A DNA stretch of 64,000 bases from Prorocentrum cordatum (lineage: Eukaryota; Sar; Dinophyceae; Prorocentrales; Prorocentraceae). The stretch covers positions 159,413-223,412 of the forward strand of contig CAUYUJ010004558.1 of the NCBI GenBank assembly GCA_963575745.1. Reading direction: 5' to 3'. Of the stretch, positions 43,327 through 53,300 are shown one piece after another. The position numbers and the translations under genes are program-made. Each line of letters starts with the position of its first letter. Positions within the stretch are counted from its first letter, which is position 1. The notes beneath the pieces are model-generated. The model had not been told where the DNA came from and did not search any database. It worked only from the letters and a program-made list of their open reading frames with translations.

Positions 43327-44063
43327 TCCAGCCAGGAAGGCTACACGCGTTATAGCACCGCACAGTAATCCAACTCCCAGGCGCTGGTCCACTGGGTGCC
43401 TGTTCGGAGGGGGGGCTAGGCTTAGGTGTTCTGTTTCGGTCTTCGGTATTCGTCCTAGGCCGTGGAGCATCATGTCTTCGTTTCGTCGTTAGGGAGGTGG
43501 GCCGGTGTAGGAAGCTGGATGGGGGGGGGCGAGCCCACCCTGCATGATGGGACGAAACCCGACGCAGGCAGTGCCATCCTTTGGCATATGTTGGGATAGG
43601 ACAACATCTTGCCTCCTCGTTCCCCCCCGCCTCGTCACCTCCCTCCCACCCCTCCTCGTTTTCTTCGTGTCCTGAAGCGTCCGTTTTCTTCGTGTCCCTA
43701 AGCGTTCGTTTTCTTTGTGTCCTTAAGCGTCCGTTTTCTTCGTGTCCTTATGCGTCCGTTGTCTTCGTGTCTTTAAGAGGGTGAGACGCTTTACGGATTG
43801 CAAGCCTTGGATCACTATTCCGTTCTGATCTTCCGTATTCGTCTTAGGCCGTGGGGCATCAGGTCTTCGTTTCGTCGTTAGGGAGGTGGGCCGGTGTAGG
43901 AAGCTTGACTGGGGGAGGGGCGAGCCCACCTTGCATGCTGGGACGAAGCCTGACGCAGGCAGTGCCATGATTTGGCACATGGTTGGGATAGGACACCATC
44001 CTGCCTCCTCGTTCTCCCCCGCCGCGTCACCTTCATCCCGCCGGCTCCCACTGCCCTCCCCCC
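43327..44063 (+). repeat. 391-bp-spaced duplication with 26-bp minisatellite
   Basis: 43441-43640 and 43832-44032 are homologous (TCGTTTCGTCGTTAGGGAGG, GACGCAGGCAGTGCCAT). Between them lie about five copies of a 26-bp unit, TTCTTCGTGTCCTTAAGCGT. The Copia element is inserted about 30 bp after the second copy. Confidence 0.85.
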
Positions 44064-44206
44064 TGTGGCAGCAGGAGAGGGGACATAATGTTTTCCCTTG
44101 AGCCACACGTGGCACGGACACGTACAAGATGGATCTCTGTCCATCGGTCCCCAGAGTGAAACACCAAAAGCTAAACCTATACGTGAGATTATGGACCCCT
44201 GGAACA
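44064..44206 (-). repeat. Copia 3' LTR
   Basis: 143 bp. In the element sense it starts TGTTCCAGGGGTCC and ends CTCCTGCTGCCACA. Only difference from the 5' LTR: A at 44124 versus G at 54127 (plus strand). Contains an SL-like 22-mer (44097-44118). Confidence 0.95.
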
Positions 44207-44353
44207 TGGGTCCAACTTTCTCTAGGTTTAGCTGTCCCAAAACTCAATTCGCCGGTCCGTGGCCACTGCCTGGCAGTGTCAAAACGACCTGCAAATGTCA
44301 AACTTGCGCAGCAGCAGAAAGAGAGAGAGAGAGAGGCAGAACTAGAGAGCAGA
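44207..44353 (-). other. Copia 3' untranslated region and weak polypurine tract
   Basis: 147 bp between the stop of the polyprotein and the 3' LTR. The only purine run near the LTR is AGAGAAAG (44216-44223), nine bases away, so the plus-strand primer is not obvious. Confidence 0.5.
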
Positions 44354-47300
44354 TTATTGGAAAACGGATTCGGAGGATGATAACGGCGGAGGAAGAGAGG
44401 AGGAGGACGGGAGGACACCACCACCACCAACCAGGCCAGGAGGAGCCCTCTGGTCCAGGTAGTCGAGCCATGCTATGCAGGCGGGCTCTGACAGCATTCT
44501 TCTGGAGGCTGCCTGAGAGCGGTCTTTGCGCTCGGGCATGTCCTTCCGGCGGCCGACCTCTTGGGCCTCGTCCACCAGACTGAGCTTGCCGTTGGTCATC
44601 AAATCAAACAGCGCGGCATTACACTTAGTCACGTCGTCCTTAGTCAAAGCGTCCACCGGCATACGGCCATGGGGTATCCATCGTATCTTACCTTTGGCTC
44701 GCTCCAAGGACTCGCAGATGATGGCGAGGTCTAGAGCTGTACGCCTATCACGGGCTGAGGCGTTGCCTTCCTTCTGGAAGGTATCATAGATTGACTTGGC
44801 GTCCACCACGTGGACCTGTTGTTCCCGGGAACCCAAGCTACAATCGCGTCTTAAGACCGTAGTAAAGGGCCCTGAGGCCCGCACACAATCAGGCAGATCA
44901 ACATCTTTGAACACAACATCACGGTACAACACTTGAAGAAACTCGACTTCCGCCACGGCGGCCGAGAGAGCTTGAGTCTCTCCGGCCAACGTCGAAGGCA
45001 CCTTACGCCGTAGCTTACTGCTACGCCAACCAAGCACGGACGCTCTTACCACCTGATTATCGAGAACGGACTTGTCGGCAGCCAACACCATCCAGGCTCC
45101 CTGGGTGGGGTCGGCTGGGAGGCCATTGTCATCCTGGAGAGACTCTACCGAACCAACCCCGCCGGCATCGGAAAACGATATGAAAGACATACGCTCAGGG
45201 TCTAGCTGCCAGATCGTCAGTCCACGAGAGGCGGTTGCCCTCAGGTGCTTCACCAACTTGTTGGCGCAAGACACGTCCGACACTGTCGGAGCTCGCAAAC
45301 GACTAGCCAAAATACTTGCTACTCCGGCCGCTTCTGGCCGTGACTCTCGGCCGACCCAATTAAACTTGTAGACCAGAGAACGCAAAGCTTTAAACTCGGA
45401 CGGCTCGAGAGGAGAATTCTTGACAGACAAGCGGCCCCGGGCCAGGGTCAGAGGACGGATTTCTTCCAGGATGTACTTTTCCTGGTCAACAACGGCCTTG
45501 CCAGGAGAGAAGGAAACACGCCTACCAGCAAAATCCACCGGGCCGGCATGACAGTCTCGATACTTCCCGAAACGGAAGCGGTCCTCTAGGATACCGCGAA
45601 TCCACGCTCGGGCATCCGCATCCGCACTCCCGATAAAGAAATCGTCGACTTCCAGCAACATCATGTTCTGGATGGCTCCATCTGCTCGATACTTCAGCCA
45701 CCAGCAGGGCTCCAGCAAACTTCTTTCGAACCCGTGCTTTTCCAGATGGCCAGCCACAGTGCGACGCCACGCTACCGGAGCATCGTCCAGCCCGTAAACG
45801 TTCACCAGCAAAAGGATAAGGGATCCAGGCTCAACGTCGATACCCTCGCAAGGTTCAACATATATTTGGCCCTGGGACCGCGTCATCGGATCTGACTGGG
45901 TGAAAGCGTTCTTGACATCCGCGATGTCTCCGAGCATCCTGAAATTGACCAGTACCTGAATGAACATCATAATAGACGAGGTCTGGGGGGTGGGCGCATA
46001 TACGGCAAGGGAGCCAGAGTCGGGATCCTTATGGCCGTGCACGCACCACCTGGACTTCGCTTCTGGTTCCACGAATGTCCCCTCAACTGGCTTCCATCGG
46101 CGCACCATTCGGCTGGATATGATCCTGTCCGGACAACGTTGCCGTATCTTCGCCGCCTGATTCGGAGGGATGACTCGGACACCCCCGGATTGCAGCATGG
46201 CCTTCCATTCTTTGTCGTCTGACGCCTGAAACCTCTGACGCTCCTGAGGGGTGAGCCTCTTGAGTGTCACTTCTCCCCCGCGGCTAGCTGCGAAGGTGTC
46301 CCCGTCCTGAATGCTTTCGCACACGGCCCCGACAAACCCCTCGACATTCCCGGGGATGACGGAGAGCCCGTCGATCGGCCCCGGGACCACGAAAAACTCG
46401 CTGGTGGCCTCTGCCTCGACTATTCCCTCGGCTCCTCCGTTACGACTTGGCGACCGTGACCTGGCTCGGGCTTCGATGGCCTGAACGCGCTCCTGGACAG
46501 ACTGCCTTGGCTCGTCGCCGGTCCTGACAGGCCCCCGAGTCTCCGGTCCAGGTCCAGGGCCCCCAACACCGGAGGAGGAGGAGGGACTTCCACCGACGGG
46601 GTGAGGAGGGTAGGGAGTCGAGGAGGGTTCGGTCCTGGCTCTCTTTATCTCAGGAGGGGCGCTCCCGGCCCTTGCAGCTCGAATGCAAGCTGGGACATCC
46701 TCAGGCTGGGTGAGGCGTCCCCTCGTCTTAGGTCTCGCCCCCTCTGGTGGAGACGGAGTGACTGGGGAAAGGGAACTGGGAGACGCAGACAAAGGAAGGG
46801 GAGCAGGAGCAGGTAAGGAAACAGGACGAGGAGAGGACGGAGGAGGGATGAGTTCTGGACTCTCTTGATCCCCTGGCACAACCTCGGCGGATCCTGAGCT
46901 AACTCCTCGGGACAACTGCCGACTGAGAGACGGCGTCGCCGACTCCTCTCTGTCTGAAGGAGCCAGCTCGGAAATGGAGGGCAACCCGGTCCTGTCCGAG
47001 CCTGGTTGAGCAACAACCGATCCGGCACGAGAGAGAGAACCCCTGGGGGCCCTCCGAGGAAACCCAAGAGTCCCGCCCACTGACGGGGGAGAGGGTCGAT
47101 TCTCCGGTCCTCGTTCCTCGGCTGGCACCGGCCCAGCTCCGGGAACCCTTGGTTCTGAGTCGAGCTCGGCCTGTGCCGCCTCGTCCCAGGCACTCTCGGG
47201 AGGGGGGCCCTCACGCTGAACGTCCACAGCAGTCACTCGCCTCGCCTGAGCCGAACGGAGCAGCTCCTGCCATCTAGGGTCTTCGGCCAATTGAAGGCCG

Positions 47301-50300
47301 CATTCTTCCTCGGGGCTAGCCAGCCGGACTTGCTCGGCTGAGCATTTCCAGAGACGGGCCCGGACCGCAACCCACACCGTGCCACCCTCGGCAAGCACCA
47401 CGACCCCGGGACCCGTCCAACCGGCACGACGGCGCCCCAGAGCATCGGCCCTGGACGATATTCTGGTGAAATGCCTCCAGACGAAGACCCACTGGCCGGG
47501 GGTAAATCTCTTGGTCCCAGGGGTCCTCGCCCGGGCGGCTCGGGACAGCTTGTCTCGGGCCGTGGCTTCCATAGCGAGCCTACGGGCCGCTGCTCGGATA
47601 GCGTGGGCCCTGGCAAACTCGGCTCCCGCCTCGTCCTGCTCTGAGGAAGGGCTCACGACGTCCTGCCACCCAGGCAAAGCCCGACGATCGTCGGACAATA
47701 GCTCATGCGGAAGACGCGGGTTTTCTCCAAAAACCAACTGGAGAGGTGAAAAGCCGCCACGATGCCAAAATCGGTTCTTATGCGCCACCAACTCGAACAC
47801 CAGATCGTCCAGCTCCTGGAGTGATGAGGGGAGGGACGTCCCGGACTCTAGCTCGATACGGACTCGGTCCTTGACCCAGCCGCCGTGTCTCTCCACTCGA
47901 CCGTTCTGCCAGGGACTGTCCGCATCGCAGACATGATGACAAACTCCCCACTGTTCCAAGCCTCGGGCGAACCGAGCTCCGAACTCCGAGCCCCCATCCG
48001 AGATGATCAGATGAGGCGCACCCAGCGGTCGGACCCAGGACCTCAGAAACTCGGACCAGACAGCGGCCGACGTCGCGGCCTCGACCCGGGTGACGACCTG
48101 CAGGTTCGACCCGTGGTCGACGATGTTGAGATAGGGATACGTCGTACCTTGAAAGTCGAGGTAGAAGAGATCAACCCCCACGATGTGATTGAAACGGAAG
48201 GTCCTGGGCAACGCAACTCGACGATGGGCCCCCGACTGCGATCGTTCCGCACATTCCGAACAAACAAAATGCTGACGCACCCATCTCACCAGGTGCTGTT
48301 TGGTGCCGCCAGCTCGAAGAACCCGAAGAAATTTTCGGTTGTCGGGATGACCCATGTTGCAGTGCAACTTGTATATTAGCCGTTTCTCGTCCTCAGTGGG
48401 CTGAGGATCGGGCTTCCCAGACACGTCTCCCCTCGATCTGTTCTGAGTGGATGGGCGGGTCTCGGGCTCGTCGTCGCTTTCATCCGAACCTTCGGGCTCG
48501 CCTTCGCCGCCAATTGCTTCCCCGGCCTCCGCAGCCTCACCGGAGACTCCTTCCGCCAACTCCGCCCAGGAAGACTGTCTGGCCCTGGAAGCCCCGGACC
48601 AGTGTTCGGCGACAGCCCTGGCAACAGTGCGCACGAACAGAGGGGGGTAACATGCCGCTTTGGTAGTGACCGAACCTCCTTCCAGAACAGCGTGCTTATG
48701 TTCCCCCGTGCAGAGGTGACCGTCTAAGAGCCGCAACACCTCGGGGTGGTTGGACAAAATTCCCGTGGGTTTCTTATTGGGACCCCTGTCGTCCACCCTC
48801 ATTCCAAACTGGCACATGTCGAGCCGGATTCGTCGAACTCCCGGGAGGTCCCACACACACTTGACAACGTGCGCTCCCCAGGAGGAAGCGTAAAGAGGGT
48901 GTTCGAACGCAAAGAACCGTCCGTGTCGGACCTGATAGTCGGCTATCCTCATGCAAAGGAAAAGGTCCCGGAGGCCGTCCCGCACTAGTGACCTCCAGTC
49001 CTCAGGGTCCATCCGATCCCGATTCAGCCTATTGATCGCGGAAAAGGCCCGACACTCGGAACACAGCCAGATCATTTCGGGTTGATCGGTCCTGATCGTC
49101 TCCCAGAGGCGATCGACTTCCGTTCGTTGAGCGGCGTCCCAACCGACCTTGAGGTCCCACGAGGCCTCCTCTCCCACAGGGGCCCCAATTTTCTTAACGG
49201 CGGGAGCAATCCTAGGAGGGGAGAACACTTCCATGAAAGCCACCCTGGATCGTCCCGGAGTGACCGACGCGTCGACAGGGAAGGCCCCTGGGAGGGCTCC
49301 AGTTGCCCTGGCTGCTGCCTCGCCGAGAGCCTTTCTCACTTGAAATCCGCAAGCGACCTCGTGGTCGTCGTTCATCCAATCTCCGTCGAGCCACTCGGGC
49401 CCGACCGGGAGTCTCTGCCCGGAGGGAGGGTAGGTAGGAAAATGGGCTGTCGATGGGCTCTCTGGTGAGCCCCTGTCGGAGACGGCAGTGCAGGCGCAGT
49501 CCAAACGACTGCACCTTGAACTCTGCTGCTGCTGGCCCGAAGCCCCTCGGCTCGGGCCAGCGACTGAAGAACGAGGAGTGGTGTCCAAAGACGACACTAC
49601 ATCTCGTCGTCCTTGTCGCTCTCGTAGAGAATCTCCCAAGGCGTTGTCACTGCCGTGGTCGAGACCTGCGGCGTGCCCTCGGGCTCCGGCGAGGAAGCAC
49701 CCGCCTGCGAGCTGTCCGGTTCCTGCGGCGGACGCTCTTGGTTCGCTCCGACAGCGTTGGCCACCTGCACGAGTCCCATCACCGCCGTCCCAATCTCCAC
49801 AATCATCTGCGCCATCTGACCCATTGACTGCTCGATGTTGCCGACCGACAGCGACAGGGTGCTCATCTGCTCCGTCAGGTAGTCGAGGGACTCCCCCATC
49901 GGCTCCAGTGCCTCCATAGTACGACGGAGTCGAATGAGCGCTTGATGTATCTGCTGCAGGCCCTCCTCCAGCTGGCTGCTGGTCTGGAACTGTGCTTGGC
50001 TGGCATATTGTGCAATCTGCTCGACCACCTCTTGCACCTTTCCGAGGGATCGAATCCCCTCGGGGATCTGGTGCAGCTGCCACTGCAGTGCGTTGAGATA
50101 GCCGTTCAGGTCGTTGGCCGTCTGCAGCGCTGCCGTCCCCGTCTGAAACACGGGATTCTCCTGCATGATCTGAACCGTCCGCTCGGCAGCAGCTGCCGCT
50201 CGTCTGGCCGCCTCTGCTGCAGACTCCGGCCTCGCTGCTGGCCCGCCGTCCTGCTCGCCGCCGCTGCCGCGTGGCACCCACGTGAGCTTGTAGCCGCAGA

Positions 50301-53300
50301 ACTTGCACTTCGTGCCCGAGCCGTACTGATTGCCGTACGATGTGGCCTGCGAGTGGTTGCAGTTGTTCACCAGCTTGGGCGGGGGCGGCTTGACTGGGAT
50401 CGATCTCGGCTTCAGCGGTGCCGCCACCCGCCGGGCTGGGATGGCTGCTGCTGCTGCCGCCGCTGAAATCGGAGCTGCGGCTGCTGCTGCAGTTGTCATC
50501 TCTCCGTCGTCGCTCTGGTTCGTGACCAGCTGCATCGATGCCTGATCCTCGTCGCGGCCGTGGTGGATCCCCGGCGCTGCTCCCGAGGCGGCTGCACTCG
50601 ACGTTCCTCCGTGGCCCAGCAGTCGTGCCGCTCTCGCCTTCGGGGGTCCTGGAAACTGCCCCTGGACTCCTGCCATCCATGGCGTCGGCGATGCTGCTGG
50701 CTGAACGCTGGAGGCTGCTGCTGGATTCGGCCCCGGCGGAGGGTTCGACGGCGGAGGAGGCGCCTGAAGCAGGTACTGCTGGTACTCCATCGTCAGGATG
50801 GGCGTCCCGTCCATCAGGTAGCCGGCCACTCCTCGGTCGGGCACTCCATCGGGTCCGGCGGCCTCCATCGCCTGGGCCCAGGTCATCAGCTGGGCGGGCA
50901 GCTGGTCGGGCACTCCAGGATGGGAAGGCGGTCCGCTCGGCGTCGTAGTAGTCTCCGCCAGCGCCTCCACCGGCGTCTCGACGGCCTGGCTCAGCACCGC
51001 CCTGGCAGCGTCTCCTCGACCGTCGCTGCCGCCGCCTCTGCTGTTGCCGCCTCCTGGCGGCTGAGTGGTGGACCCGCGGAACTGGGGAGCTCCCTGCACC
51101 GAGAAGATCCCCCTCAGGATAAACATGGAAATCGTTATGAACTTCATCATTGCGCCGGACGATGCCGGCAGGATGCTGTGATCGTCGACTCAACTGTCGA
51201 TGCTGGGAAATCCACGAGCAAAGACTCGAGCCAAAAGAGGCCACGGACAGTATATATACGAGAGCCCTTGGGCCCCTGCTGCCGATGAGGTCGAGAGCTC
51301 CCTTGCCGATGGGCTCGAGAGCCCCGTTCCGTCCTTCGTTGCTGTTGTCCAAGACCTTAGTGTGCCCCAAAGATCCTGAGCCCGTGACCTGTTCGAGGCG
51401 GGCCCGCTGAGCCCAGCACACGATGAATAGGCAGACCACGACTGCGACGATTGAGACGACCGAGTAGCCCAGGCACGTCGGTTCCCTCAGATCCCTGCTT
51501 GGCGTTCTGCTCGAAAACCCCCTCGGTCTAGACCCCGCACGACTTGGCCCGGGCCCCGCTCGCCTCGACTTAGCTCTAAACCGAAGGATGGAGATGATGA
51601 GGTGAGGGATGTACTGCGTCACAGTTCCGTCTGCCAGCATCTTCGGAGGCTTCTCATTGCCAAGGGTGAATGACCCCTCCGTCAGAAAAGGATAGCGCTG
51701 GAGGGCCGACGCTGGGACTGTCGGCGGCTCCTCCAGGGAACGCACGATCTCTACCATCCTGTGCCCGGAACCCAGGCGTGTCATGGCCACGGTCGTGCGC
51801 AGAGTGCCGGAGCGAAGCCTGTTCCTCGGCAAATCAATCACGCTCTCTAGAAAGTCCAGAAGATTGACGCTCAAAATGTGAGGGGCAGCCTCTCCGAGCA
51901 CGGTGGTGTCTATGATGCCAAAGACGCCACCTAAACACAACGGAAAAAGTATGGCGCTCACGACCTTGGCCTGGCCTCCCACTCCGTGGGCGCCACGAAG
52001 GTGCGTCCGATGTTCAGCAGGAATCTCGACGTACCTGAGGCCGTGGGTCGCGAGCGCCTCGGACTCCCTGTTGAGAGCCTCCACGCCTACCAGGTCGGTC
52101 CCCGCCCCGGGGTCGACCAGGCCCTGGGTCGACGAGGCCGCCAGGAAGATCGACCCGGGCGTGATTTCCTCCTCGACCCCGCGCCACGCCGGCGCTGCCC
52201 ACATGTCGTTGCTGCCGAACGCCACCCCGTCGAACATGTAGGACGAGGCCTTCCTGATGGGAGTCTTCTTGACGGAGACCTCCCGCTTGACAGCATCCTT
52301 CTTGGTGCTGCTGACGTTGGGACACTCACGTCCCCAGTGGCCCTTCTCGTGGCGCAGCTTGCACTTGGTGACCTTCATCAGCTGCTCCTGAGTGAGGAAG
52401 CGTCGCCTGCCCTGAGGAGGCCGGTGTCCTGCTCCTCCAGCACCGCCTCCACGCTCGTCATGTTCTCGTCGCTGGCGACCTCCTCCTCGCCCGGCTGACC
52501 GAGAGGGATGAGAGGTCCTGCCACTGCCTCGACCTCGGGGGCCAAAATATTCTCGATCGCGCCGAGCTGCGCGCTTGAGGTCCTTGTTCTGCTTCCAGGA
52601 CCTGTTGTTTGTCAGCTCGGCTAGCACCAGCTCGGCGTCGTCCTCCTCGATGTCCATGTCGTCGATCTCCGCGAGGAGGGCCGCCACATCCTCTTCCTCG
52701 AGCTCGTCCGACTCGTCGGCTCCCTCGTCGTAGTCATCCTCTTCGTCCTCGACCACCTGGTAGTTGGCGCCCTCCGACCTACCTTCACACCGACCGAGGT
52801 TGGGAGAGGAGGAAGAAGACTGAAAAGCACCAGCGTCCGAGCGAGCGCTCGGCCCTAGGTCCTCAGACGCTGCTGCCAGCACGCTGCCTGTCCCGGCTTT
52901 GCCGGGGAGCAGGCGCTCAGTGCCGGCTGATGAATCAAGCTGGCGCAGGGCCCACTTCACGCTGCTGTAGGTCAGGTCCCCGCGGGTGAGCGTGCGCAAG
53001 TTCTGCACGCCCTGCTGAGTGAGATTGGCCCCTTCTTCTAGGAAGAGACCCTTGAGCTTGTCGGACATCCATAAGTCGTGGCCTTCTGCGTCGATGAATT
53101 CAGCTTCACGACGGCTCACGTACTGGGTGAGCGTCTCCTTGGAGTCGCGGACGGCCTCGTACAATGCTTTTCGTCCTGCCCGTCGTAGCTCGTCTCCTTC
53201 GCGCTCCCCGATCATCAAGTCCATGCGACTGAGGAGCGTCTGCAACCATGACGATGCCGTGAGCTCCCTGTCTGGAATGTCCTCGAACTTGGCCTGCATT

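Noticed and set aside
51250-51258. TATA box for the 517-codon ORF
   Set aside because: Noted as an observation only: dinoflagellate promoters generally lack TATA boxes and one nine-base AT word is weak evidence.
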